A stretch of 14,782 bases of DNA from Bacteroidales bacterium. Lineage in GTDB: Bacteria; Bacteroidota; Bacteroidia; Bacteroidales; VadinHA17. Under the pieces are notes generated by a model. It saw only the letters and a list, made by a program, of their open reading frames with translations. It made no database searches and was not told the DNA's origin. Positions within the stretch are counted from its first letter, which is position 1. Each line of letters begins with the position of its first letter. The translations under genes were made by a program, and so were the position numbers. Location: NCBI GenBank assembly GCA_016936695.1, contig JAFGXK010000163.1, positions 1 to 14,782 on the forward strand, given 5' to 3'. Below, piece after piece: positions 7,719 through 14,298 of this stretch.

Positions 7719-7801
7719 TAATCCAATAATCCTCCAACAAAAACATTTAGAATGTTAATAACTTGCTCTCAGGAAAAGGCTGAAATACCTCTATTGTTGA
7801 A

Positions 7802-7823
7802 TAACTTTATAGAAAAACCAAAC
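7802..7823 (+). promoter_or_regulatory. Candidate -7 element and leader of the first S8 peptidase gene
   Basis: TAACTTTA (7802-7809) matches TAnnTTTG except at the last base and lies 18 bp before the ATG at 7828. The short leader contains ACCAAAC (7817-7823). The second S8 gene has the same two elements at 12961-12968 and 12980-12986. No good TTTG is seen at -33. Confidence 0.35.
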
Positions 7824-7827
7824 AATT

Positions 7828-9255
7828 ATGAGATTAAATCTACCTTCCGGAGTGAAATTTCACGGTATTGCCGTGGGATTTCTTTTGCTGGCGATCCTTG
7901 CAGGATGCCAGAAGAGCAGCTTCGAATCTACCAGCGGCGTTGTTGATGACGCCCAGACCACAGCTATCGCCGGTGGTAACGGGCAGAATTACATCGTGAT
8001 CTCCAAAACAGAGACCCTTCCGGCCGGCTTTGAAAAACAGATTTCCGCCTATGGCGAAATCGTAAGTTCCATTCCCGAAATCGGACAAGTGGTCGTCAGA
8101 CCTACAACCGTCAATTTTGAGAAGAAAGTGTCAAAACTTGAAAACGTACGGTCAGTCATTGCCGACCTCAAAATGAGATGGGTCGATCCTGTCGATTTCC
8201 TCGGACAGGTAAGTTCGGAAAGCATCGGTGATGATGAGAGGTTTTTTGCCTATCAGTGGAACATGCGGGCAATCTTTGCACCCGCAGCATGGGATGAAGG
8301 TTTTACAGGCGAGGGCGTCAGAGTATTTGTACTCGATGAAGGCATTGACGCCGACAATCCCGACCTTGCCTCAAATCTCAACGACAACCTGAGTACCTCT
8401 TTTGTTCCGGGTGAAACATATAATGTCGGAGATGGCAACTTCTTCAATCACGGCACCCATGTAGCCGGCATAATTGCTGCCGCTGACAACGAGTGGGGGG
8501 TAATCGGTGTGGCACCTTATGCAGAGATCGTTGCCGTAAAAGTACTCTCGGAATATTCTGGATCAGGATATTTCAGCTGGATCAACCAGGGAATAGTTTA
8601 TGCTGCCAATAACGGAGCAGATGTTATCAACATGAGCCTTGGGGGAACACTCTACAGGAACGGGTTCTACATCGACGATGACGGTATACTCCAGAAGATG
8701 CCTGCAGTTTATTACCAGGAAGCAATTCTTGCCCAGCAGCGTGCAGTCGACTATGCCTGGAGAAAAGGAGCCGTTATAGTCTCTTCGGCCGGTAACAGCT
8801 CGATTAACTTCGATGGCGGCGGACCAATCTTTAAACTTCCCGCCGGACTTAATAATGTTATTACCGTTTCGGCAACAGGTCCCGATTGCTGGATAACGAC
8901 ACCTGTTCCTAACTTCGATCTTCCGGCAAGTTATACCGATTACGGCAAATCTTATGTCGAAATAGCTGCTCCTGGTGGTGATTTTGACTGTGATGCCGGA
9001 TATCCCTATGACATGGTACTAAGCTGTGGTACAGGCGGTCCGGGCTATTCATTTTATTTCGCAGCCGGAACCAGCATGGCTTCACCTCATGTGGCAGGCG
9101 TTGCAGCACTGATAATAGGAAAGAACGGTGGAAATATGAATCCCTTCGAGGTTACCAAAAAGTTGCTTAATACAGCTGACAAGATTGATGGCCTGGGTAT
9201 ATCACCATGGTACGGAAAAGGTAGAGTCAATGCCTACAGGGCAGTGACTGAATAG
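7828..9255 (+). CDS. S8 (subtilisin-like) serine peptidase lipoprotein
   Basis: A 475-aa exported lipoprotein. The signal peptide ends in the lipobox LAGC (Cys27). Residues about 52-118 resemble an I9-type propeptide ('NYIVISKTETLPAGFEKQIS ... ENVRSVIADLKMRWV'). The catalytic domain has Asp170 in VFVLDEGID (Glu where most relatives have Thr or Ser), His208 in NHGTHVAGI, oxyanion Asn323 in SSAGNSS, and the nucleophile Ser416 in GTSMASPHVAG. The full triad is present, so it should be active. Being lipidated, it probably sits on the outer membrane or in the periplasm. There is no C-terminal secretion domain. It diverges from a sensor kinase-regulator pair across a 160-bp control region, which suggests regulation by that system. 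A terminator follows. A second S8 lipoprotein lies 3.7 kb downstream. Confidence 0.96.
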   Translation: MRLNLPSGVKFHGIAVGFLLLAILAGCQKSSFESTSGVVDDAQTTAIAGGNGQNYIVISKTETLPAGFEKQISAYGEIVSSIPEIGQVVVRPTTVNFEKKVSKLENVRSVIADLKMRWVDPVDFLGQVSSESIGDDERFFAYQWNMRAIFAPAAWDEGFTGEGVRVFVLDEGIDADNPDLASNLNDNLSTSFVPGETYNVGDGNFFNHGTHVAGIIAAADNEWGVIGVAPYAEIVAVKVLSEYSGSGYFSWINQGIVYAANNGADVINMSLGGTLYRNGFYIDDDGILQKMPAVYYQEAILAQQRAVDYAWRKGAVIVSSAGNSSINFDGGGPIFKLPAGLNNVITVSATGPDCWITTPVPNFDLPASYTDYGKSYVEIAAPGGDFDCDAGYPYDMVLSCGTGGPGYSFYFAAGTSMASPHVAGVAALIIGKNGGNMNPFEVTKKLLNTADKIDGLGISPWYGKGRVNAYRAVTE

Positions 9256-9263
9256 AAGTAACA

Positions 9264-9314
9264 CAAAAGCTGCCCCGCCTGGTTCTTTTTTCAACCGGAC
9301 GCGGGCAGCTTTTG
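9264..9314. terminator. Bidirectional terminator between convergent genes
   Basis: CAAAAGCTGCCC (9264-9275) pairs perfectly with GGGCAGCTTTTG (9303-9314); an inner GGTT/AACC pair (9281-9284, 9294-9297) extends it. T-runs flank it on both strands. It lies just after the S8 peptidase stop (9255) and the stop of the small convergent gene (9324), serving both. Confidence 0.85.
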
Positions 9315-9323
9315 AATTTTCAG

Positions 9324-9455
9324 TTAGAATGTGATAGCCGTATATTTTACAAAAAGGATTATTACACAGATAAGAAGGGCTATCCCTATTGCAATCGAAA
9401 TCCAGAAAGCTACCGTATTCCTCTTCGGGTATTCGTTGAATATGTGCTGCGGCAT
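9324..9455 (-). CDS. Small single-span membrane protein (43 aa)
   Basis: An ATG at 9453-9455 opens a 43-codon frame ending in TAA at 9324-9326. The protein starts MPQHIFNEYPKRN, then has a hydrophobic run of about 20 residues (near 15-36, 'VAFWISIAIGIALLICVIIL'), and ends FVKYTAITF. The basic pair before the span and the single span suggest an inner-membrane protein with a short polar N-terminus. It is below the usual gene-calling size, but a near-perfect promoter (TTTG-N20-TAACTTTG, 9489-9520) lies just upstream and a strong terminator just downstream, so it forms a complete small transcription unit. No family is recognised. Function is unknown; small spans like this often modulate larger membrane complexes. 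Confidence 0.7.
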   Translation of the reverse strand: MPQHIFNEYPKRNTVAFWISIAIGIALLICVIILFVKYTAITF

Positions 9456-9488
9456 GATGCGGTATGCTTATAAATATTAAATTACAGT

Positions 9489-9520
9489 CAAAGTTAGTCC
9501 AAGCTCCTGCCAAAATCAAA
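9489..9520 (-). promoter_or_regulatory. Promoter of the 43-aa membrane protein
   Basis: On the minus strand TTTG (9517-9520) and TAACTTTG (9489-9496) are separated by exactly 20 bp, an exact fit to the Bacteroidota consensus TTTG-N19/21-TAnnTTTG. The expected start of transcription is near 9482, about 27 bp before the ATG at 9455. Confidence 0.7.
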
Positions 9521-9593
9521 CTTTACCGCCTTATTTTGGCCAACACACCGTCCTGAATGGTAAACAAATTATTAATGGTGATCAGGGCTCAGG

Positions 9594-9654
9594 GCCTTTG
9601 CGCCTTCACGCCTTAATGCCTTAACGCCCTTACGCCTTTACTCTTTGCCTTCAT
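9594..9654. repeat. Octamer tandem repeat (7 degenerate units)
   Basis: Six contiguous 8-bp units from 9594 to 9641 (GCCTTTGC, GCCTTCAC, GCCTTAAT, GCCTTAAC, GCCCTTAC, GCCTTTAC) and a seventh, GCCTTCAT, at 9647-9654 after a 5-bp break. The array ends 3 bp from the cupin stop codon and takes the place of a terminator. It has the same 8-bp period as the unrelated array at 153-192. Confidence 0.8.
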
Positions 9655-9657
9655 TCC

Positions 9658-10008
9658 TCACTTACCGGCAGGATTGGGTATGATACACAGGAATTCAAAA
9701 TCTTCTCCGAAAGGATTCCTGAACTGATGCATTGCATTTGGGCTAACATAGAGGCTCTGCCCCTTTGAAACTTCAAACTCGTTTCCGTTCTCATCGACGG
9801 CAATGCCCCTGTTGGCCTCGATTTTCACAACATGCTCGTAATTATGCTTATGCCATGGGCTGTTGCCTCCAGGGGCAATGGTGAAATGCCTCATTATAAT
9901 GTTGTCCGATCCGTCGGCCGGACCAATCAGTATTTTCATCCTGACGTCTTTCGCTCCTTCCATGGTAACCACTGCGGCAGCTATCTCATTGTTGTTGTTT
10001 ATCTTCAT
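9658..10008 (-). CDS. Cupin-domain protein
   Basis: A 116-aa single-domain cupin without a signal peptide, so cytoplasmic. The first cupin motif is seen as PGGNSPWHKHNYEHVVKI, with metal ligands His53, His55, Glu58 or His59; the second is GQSLYVSPNAMHQFRNP, with His94. A metal ion is therefore likely to be bound. Small cupins of this type range from sugar isomerases to dioxygenases and regulators, and the substrate cannot be told from sequence. The frame stays open upstream to a TTG at 10032, but the -7 element TAACTTTG overlaps that codon, so the ATG at 10008 is taken as the start. It lies downstream of a Gfo/Idh/MocA oxidoreductase gene, with a terminator between them. Confidence 0.88.
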   Translation of the reverse strand: MKINNNNEIAAAVVTMEGAKDVRMKILIGPADGSDNIIMRHFTIAPGGNSPWHKHNYEHVVKIEANRGIAVDENGNEFEVSKGQSLYVSPNAMHQFRNPFGEDFEFLCIIPNPAGK

Positions 10009-10029
10009 GGTGCTTGTCTTATAATGATA

Positions 10030-10037
10030 CAAAGTTA
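10030..10037 (-). promoter_or_regulatory. -7 element of the cupin gene
   Basis: On the minus strand this reads TAACTTTG, an exact match to TAnnTTTG, 21 bp before the ATG at 10008. No clear TTTG lies at -33. Its position rules against the upstream TTG as start codon. Confidence 0.5.
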
Positions 10038-10085
10038 AAAAAAGATATGTACCTCCGGATGCCAGGAAGAATTAACCAAAGCGAC

Positions 10086-10123
10086 AAAAAAAAGCCGGAA
10101 AAGAGGATTGTTCTTCTCCGGCT
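10086..10123 (-). terminator. Rho-independent terminator of the Gfo/Idh/MocA gene
   Basis: AGCCGGA (10093-10099) pairs with TCCGGCT (10117-10123), with a further AAGA/TCTT pairing inside after one mismatch. On the minus strand the stem runs into eight T residues (10086-10093). It lies 26 bp past the stop at 10149. Confidence 0.85.
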
Positions 10124-10148
10124 CAAAACGTAAGATAATTAAGATTTC

Positions 10149-11570
10149 TTAAAGGTGATAAGGTCTTCTGTATTCGTAATTCATAAGCCTGTGGCTGCAT
10201 GCTTCCTTGTCGTCGATGAAGGTATAGGTTGCCGGATCCCATTTTACCGGTCTTCCCAGTTCATTGGCTATGTTGCCAAGGCAGCATGTGACTGCGGTGC
10301 TGCAACCGACCTCTATTGAAGCAATCGGCTTTTGACGCGAACGCACTGCATCAATGAAATTCTGCATGTGGGGCGAACTGATCTCGAACTGAAGACCTTC
10401 GCGGGTTGGAGCGGGACGGGCCTGCTGGGCCGGGCGTGCCTGGCGTGCCTGTCCTTCAGGACGCGGAGCTCTAGGCTGAGGACGGTTTCCTGCAATCTCA
10501 GCCGGAATAAGTGAAGGATCGGAGCAGCCGATATAACCTCTTGCAACCTCAATCCATCCCTTGGTACCAATGAATTTTATGCCCTGGGCGCCTGGATTAT
10601 CTTCAAGATACGGCTGCTCGGTCATCACGACTCCGGTTTTGTATTTGAAGGTCATGTATTCCGTGCCATTGTATCCCTTTGGAATTATTTCGTAAGGAGC
10701 CGAGCCGTCCATTCCGATAGCAGCCTGGGCGATATCAAACATATGAGCTCCCCAGTCGGCGGTGTAACCATTCCCCATTTCGAGATACCAGCGCCATGCG
10801 CCCCAGAGTGTTTCGTTCTGAACCGGATCAAGAGTGATCTGCGGTGCAAGGTCGGAATGATAATGGATCTTGTCGTCATTCAGCGGACCGAGCCAGAGGT
10901 TCCAGTTCAGGTTGCCGGGGATGGGCATAGAAGGAAGATCGAATGGTTTGGGCGGATCACCAACCTTGGCATAGATCTTTTCAATATGGCCGATGGCACC
11001 TTTCTGAACCAGTTCGATAGCCTTCTGGAATTCCTTGCTTGAACGCTGCTGACTGCCAACCTGAACAACCCTCTTGTTGTCGTTGGCAACCCTTGTCATT
11101 ACAAGAGCTTCCTGAATGGTGTAGGAAAGAGGCTTCTGAACATATACATCCTTGCCGGCCTGGCAGGCATGAATTGTCATCAGGGCATGCCAGTGATCGG
11201 GAGTCACAACTTCAACCACGTCTATGTCCTTGCGTTCAAGAAGCTTTTCATACTGTTCATAGGTGTCGCACCTTGGTGCAAGGCCCTTTGATTGCTGCCA
11301 TTCCTCAACAGTCTTCTTGTATCTCTGCTGCTTGATGGTATCAACATCGCAGCAGGCAACAACCTGAAGCCCTGCAGCACCTGCAAAACCACGGAAATCA
11401 GAAAGAGCCTGACGGCCAAGCCCGATGGTACCCATAAGTACCCGGTCGCTCGGAGCCACCCTAATACCGTTAATAACATAGCTGGGCAGAATCGTCAGGC
11501 CTGTAAGGCCCAGTGCCGATAATCCAAGAAAATCGCGGCGGTTCAAACCTTTGTTTGTAGTCTTTTTCAT
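10149..11570 (-). CDS. Tat-exported Gfo/Idh/MocA family oxidoreductase
   Basis: A 473-aa NAD(P)-dependent sugar oxidoreductase. The N-terminus carries a twin-arginine signal, NRRDFLGLSALG (Arg11-Arg12), so the folded protein with its cofactor is exported to the periplasm. The Rossmann fold shows GTIGLGRQA at 47-55, VVTPDHWHA at 121-129, and the 'KP' catalytic lysine in VQKPLSY (Lys146). The C-terminal Gfo/Idh domain has the conserved DWGAHMFDIAQ (272-282). Exported relatives oxidise glycosides at C3 and work with DUF1080 hydrolases; that role is inferred here from family knowledge. An odd feature is a Pro/Arg/Gln/Ala-rich low-complexity insert at about 363-390, built from repeats of ARP and QAR. 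The gene is divergent from the SdiA-regulated-domain gene and has its own terminator. Confidence 0.93.
   Translation of the reverse strand: MKKTTNKGLNRRDFLGLSALGLTGLTILPSYVINGIRVAPSDRVLMGTIGLGRQALSDFRGFAGAAGLQVVACCDVDTIKQQRYKKTVEEWQQSKGLAPRCDTYEQYEKLLERKDIDVVEVVTPDHWHALMTIHACQAGKDVYVQKPLSYTIQEALVMTRVANDNKRVVQVGSQQRSSKEFQKAIELVQKGAIGHIEKIYAKVGDPPKPFDLPSMPIPGNLNWNLWLGPLNDDKIHYHSDLAPQITLDPVQNETLWGAWRWYLEMGNGYTADWGAHMFDIAQAAIGMDGSAPYEIIPKGYNGTEYMTFKYKTGVVMTEQPYLEDNPGAQGIKFIGTKGWIEVARGYIGCSDPSLIPAEIAGNRPQPRAPRPEGQARQARPAQQARPAPTREGLQFEISSPHMQNFIDAVRSRQKPIASIEVGCSTAVTCCLGNIANELGRPVKWDPATYTFIDDKEACSHRLMNYEYRRPYHL
10401..10484 (-). repeat. Low-complexity Pro/Arg/Gln/Ala coding insert
   Basis: This coding segment of the oxidoreductase specifies about 28 residues made almost wholly of Pro, Arg, Gln and Ala, with the repeated motifs QARPA and ARQARPA. 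The DNA is much more GC-rich than its surroundings and internally repetitive, as expected from slippage expansion of a surface loop. The reading frame is kept. Confidence 0.7.
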
Positions 11571-11792
11571 GTGTAAATAATTTTAATTTAAGGTCGCATG
11601 GAACCCGCATGTGCCAAATACTTTCATTCCTGTCAGTGATTTTAATCATGAGGGTTTCATTTCAATTAATGATTATGGGTTAGAATCTTAAAAACCAGGC
11701 TAAAAATAACCATTTGTTCTTCTTATAAAACTTCTGTCTGTTCATTTTTTTCACTGTATGCTGTGAAACATATTTTGGCCGGCTGAAAAATA

Positions 11793-11824
11793 TTGGCTCT
11801 TGTAAGGTGTTTTGATTATATTCG
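11793..11824 (+). promoter_or_regulatory. Candidate promoter of the SdiA-regulated-domain gene
   Basis: TTG (11793-11795) and TATATTCG (11817-11824) are 21 bp apart. The second differs from TAnnTTTG at one base. It would give a leader of only about 10 nt before the ATG at 11840. Moderate to weak support. Confidence 0.35.
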
Positions 11825-11839
11825 TACAAAGCCAAAATA

Positions 11840-12742
11840 ATGATAGCAGGACATTTCATCTGGATAACGATCGCCGTACAGCTGATCGCCGGATGCGCCT
11901 CAGACGGTGTTAATCCTCAGGGCATAAAAGGCAAAACAGGTTATAGCCTGACTGCACCAGATAAGGTGTACAGCCTGCCTCCGTCGCTTCATGAAATATC
12001 CGGAATAACAGCTGTAGACGCTGCATCAGTCGCCTGTGTACAGGACGAACATGGCATGGTTTTCATCTATGACCTGAACAAGAAAAGCATGACAAGGCAG
12101 ATTTCCTTCGGTTCTAACGGCGATTACGAGGGAATTGCCAGGGTGAACAAAGCCCTTTATATCCTCAGAAGCGATGAGGTTCTGAGCGAAATCGTCGATT
12201 TCACCTCAGCCAAATCCCCGATAAATGTTTACAAAACCGGCATCCCGGGGAAAGATGCGGAAGGACTCTGCTACGATCCGAAAAACAACAGGCTGCTGAT
12301 AGCCCCGAAAGAAATATCCTCTGATAAGCCGTCTGCCCTGAATACAAGACATATTTACGGCTTCAACCTTGCTTCCAAAACCCTCATAAAAGGTACGGTA
12401 ATGGACTTTGACATAAAGAAGGTTGAAGAATTTGCCGTTAAAAACAATATAAAGGTGCCAATGAAAGGTAAGAAGGGAGAAGAAAAGGTGCCAGATATTA
12501 ACCTGAAGATATCTGCAATCGGCATTCATCCCCTTACCTATAAGCTGTTTGCCATATCCGGACCCGAAAGGCTCCTTTTTGTCTTTGATTTGAAAGGCAA
12601 CCTCGAATCTCTTGAGAGGCTCGACAAGGATCTTTTCGCCCAGCCCGAAGGCATTACCTTCATGGAAAACGGCGATATGCTTATCTCAAACGAGGGTGCA
12701 AAGGGGATACCTACGATCGTGAGGTTCAATTTCCGGAAATAA
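11840..12742 (+). CDS. SdiA-regulated-domain lipoprotein (beta-propeller)
   Basis: A 300-aa lipoprotein; the signal peptide ends in LIAGC (Cys19). The rest matches the SdiA-regulated family (PF06977), a six-bladed propeller, seen in the repeated short acidic-Gly motifs: LHEISGI at 50-56, DYEGIA at 95-100, DAEGLCYD at 139-146, ISAIGIHP at 224-231 and QPEGITF at 268-274. Each marks the start of a blade and resembles calcium-binding or esterase-like propellers. A Lys-rich insert lies at about 199-217. The family is named from a gene induced by SdiA in enteric bacteria, and its biochemical role is not established; the lipid anchor puts it in the periplasm or on the outer membrane. It stands alone, divergent from the oxidoreductase gene, with no clear terminator after it. 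Confidence 0.87.
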   Translation: MIAGHFIWITIAVQLIAGCASDGVNPQGIKGKTGYSLTAPDKVYSLPPSLHEISGITAVDAASVACVQDEHGMVFIYDLNKKSMTRQISFGSNGDYEGIARVNKALYILRSDEVLSEIVDFTSAKSPINVYKTGIPGKDAEGLCYDPKNNRLLIAPKEISSDKPSALNTRHIYGFNLASKTLIKGTVMDFDIKKVEEFAVKNNIKVPMKGKKGEEKVPDINLKISAIGIHPLTYKLFAISGPERLLFVFDLKGNLESLERLDKDLFAQPEGITFMENGDMLISNEGAKGIPTIVRFNFRK

Positions 12743-12835
12743 CTCCCCACAGCAGACCTTTGTCTCAACCTGTTAAAAGGATGAGTATTTCTAACGTTAA
12801 ACTAAAATCAATTAATAGTGTTTGACTGGGGTATT

Positions 12836-12874
12836 AAATGAATATAACTCAAGGATACGATTCTGTATTCATTT
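12836..12874. repeat. AT-rich inverted repeat upstream of the second S8 gene
   Basis: AAATGAATA (12836-12844) and TATTCATTT (12866-12874) are perfect 9-bp arms around a 21-nt loop in the 251-bp gap between the SdiA-regulated-domain and S8 genes. The stem is weak. It could be a weak terminator or a regulatory site, or chance. Confidence 0.35.
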
Positions 12875-12960
12875 TATCAGCAAAATTCAGGATTGGAAAA
12901 ATTCTGTCAAAATGTTCGGATTTTTTTTGGAAATTCTATACTCTGTATTCTCCGATCGTT

Positions 12961-12986
12961 TAACTTTAGTCCAACTTAAACCAAAC
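12961..12986 (+). promoter_or_regulatory. Candidate -7 element and leader of the second S8 peptidase gene
   Basis: TAACTTTA at 12961-12968, and ACCAAAC at 12980-12986, 7 bp before the ATG. The same pair of elements precedes the first S8 gene. No good -33 element is seen. Confidence 0.35.
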
Positions 12987-12993
12987 CTGACAT

Positions 12994-14196
12994 ATGAAAA
13001 AGATCTTATTTGTTCTTGTTGCTGGCCTGTTGATAGTTGCAGGTTCATGCGAAAGAGAAAGGGAAGTATCCCTGCCGCAGGATGACAGTTCACTGGTTTC
13101 ATTTTCCGACGGTGATGTCATTCCGGGCCAGTATGTGGTACTCCTGAAAGATGGAACAACATCCATCAACTCAGCAAAGCTGGGTTATGCTGATGCACAG
13201 GTCGCAATGCTGAGCGAAATACCCAAAATATTGAAGGCTTCGGATATTGTCGCAAGGGTACCTATTCATGTCTACACTTCATCGGTGGAAGGCTTTGCAC
13301 TTAAATTGTCCCCGGATGAAGCTTCCAGCCTTTCTAAAAATCCCGGTGTGCGTGGAGTATGGCCCGACAGGATGGTTGTCCTTGCAAAACCTGTAAAGCC
13401 ACCGGTTACACCAGTTGAAGAGACAACACCTCCCGGCATAACAAGGGTTGGCGGAGGAGAGACTTATACGGGAACAAACAAAGTTTGGATAATAGATACA
13501 GGTATTGACCTGGACCATCCTGACCTTAATGTTAATAATGAATTAGATAAAACTTTTGTCCCAAGAACGACTTCAGCCGACGATGATAATGGACATGGAA
13601 CACATTGCGCGGGTATTGTTGCTGCAATAGACAACGAAGAAGGTGTTGTGGGAGTTGCGGCCGGCGCTCAGGTGGTTCCGGTAAAGGTTCTTGACAGACG
13701 TGGATCAGGAGCTTATTCCACAATAATGGCCGGTGTAGATTATGTAATAGATAATTCTTTACCTGGTGATGTGGTAAACATGAGTCTTGGAGGAAGTGTT
13801 TATGAACCTCTTGACCTGTTAGTTATTTCAATGGGAGTAGTGGAAGATGAAGGACCAGGTCTTTTTGTTGCACTGGCAGCAGGCAATGAAAGCGATGATG
13901 CAGAGAATCATTCGCCAGCCCGTGCTGATGGACTAAATATTTATACCATTTCAGCCTGCGATGTTTACGATGTCTGGGCGTATTTCTCGAATTATGGACC
14001 AGGTGTTGATTTTTGCGCTCCAGGAGTCAGCATTTATTCAACTTATAAGGGAGGCGCCTATGCAACAATGAGCGGAACTTCAATGGCAGCACCTCATGCA
14101 TGCGGGGTATTGTTGCTTACCGGAGGAAAACCAGCAACCGACGGTTATGTACTAAATGACCGCGATGGTAATCCTGATCCCATAATCCATAATTGA
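12994..14196 (+). CDS. S8 (subtilisin-like) serine peptidase lipoprotein, second copy
   Basis: A 400-aa exported S8 peptidase. The signal peptide ends in VAGSC (Cys19), a slightly weak lipobox. An I9 inhibitor/propeptide domain spans about 44-130 ('DVIPGQYVVLLKDG ... VEGFALKLSPDEASSLSKNPGVRGVWPD'), followed by a Pro-rich linker (132-148). The catalytic domain has Asp168 in VWIIDTGIDLDHPDL, His201 in GHGTHCAGI, Asn298 in AAGNES and Ser363 in GTSMAAPHACG, so the triad is complete. It ends soon after the catalytic core with an Asp/Asn-rich tail (DRDGNPDP) and no secretion domain. It shares architecture with the S8 gene at 7828 but is clearly diverged, so it is a paralogue rather than a recent duplicate. 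Proteinase K-like in its motifs; the substrate is unknown. A strong terminator follows. Confidence 0.96.
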   Translation: MKKILFVLVAGLLIVAGSCEREREVSLPQDDSSLVSFSDGDVIPGQYVVLLKDGTTSINSAKLGYADAQVAMLSEIPKILKASDIVARVPIHVYTSSVEGFALKLSPDEASSLSKNPGVRGVWPDRMVVLAKPVKPPVTPVEETTPPGITRVGGGETYTGTNKVWIIDTGIDLDHPDLNVNNELDKTFVPRTTSADDDNGHGTHCAGIVAAIDNEEGVVGVAAGAQVVPVKVLDRRGSGAYSTIMAGVDYVIDNSLPGDVVNMSLGGSVYEPLDLLVISMGVVEDEGPGLFVALAAGNESDDAENHSPARADGLNIYTISACDVYDVWAYFSNYGPGVDFCAPGVSIYSTYKGGAYATMSGTSMAAPHACGVLLLTGGKPATDGYVLNDRDGNPDPIIHN

Positions 14197-14212
14197 TCAG
14201 TCTAATAATATT

Positions 14213-14252
14213 AAAAGCCCTGCTGCAGGATTGCAGCAGGGCTTTTTGTTTG
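14213..14252 (+). terminator. Strong rho-independent terminator of the second S8 gene
   Basis: AAAAGCCCTGCTGCA (14213-14227) and TGCAGCAGGGCTTTT (14232-14246) form a perfect 15-bp stem with a GGAT loop, followed by TGTTTGTTTT. It also insulates the peptidase from the repeat array beyond. Confidence 0.95.
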
Positions 14253-14298
14253 TTTTATACATAAGACACAAAAAAATACGAGCTAATTAATTCAGGAA

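Noticed and set aside
10009..10032. Upstream TTG start for the cupin
   Set aside because: The -7 element TAACTTTG (10030-10037) overlaps the TTG, so transcription should begin downstream of it; the ATG at 10008 also matches the start of the conserved domain.
12815..12850. Sigma70-like TTGACT ... TATAAC promoter
   Set aside because: The spacer is only 15 bp and this promoter type is not the main one in Bacteroidota; it lies too far from the S8 start to be preferred.
12838..12963. A 41-codon plus-strand frame before the second S8 gene
   Set aside because: No hydrophobic or domain signal, poor composition, it overlaps an inverted repeat and its stop overlaps the likely -7 element of the S8 gene.
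7828..14196. Type IX secretion or autotransporter peptidase
   Set aside because: Neither S8 protein has a C-terminal sorting or barrel domain; both end soon after the catalytic core and have lipoboxes instead.
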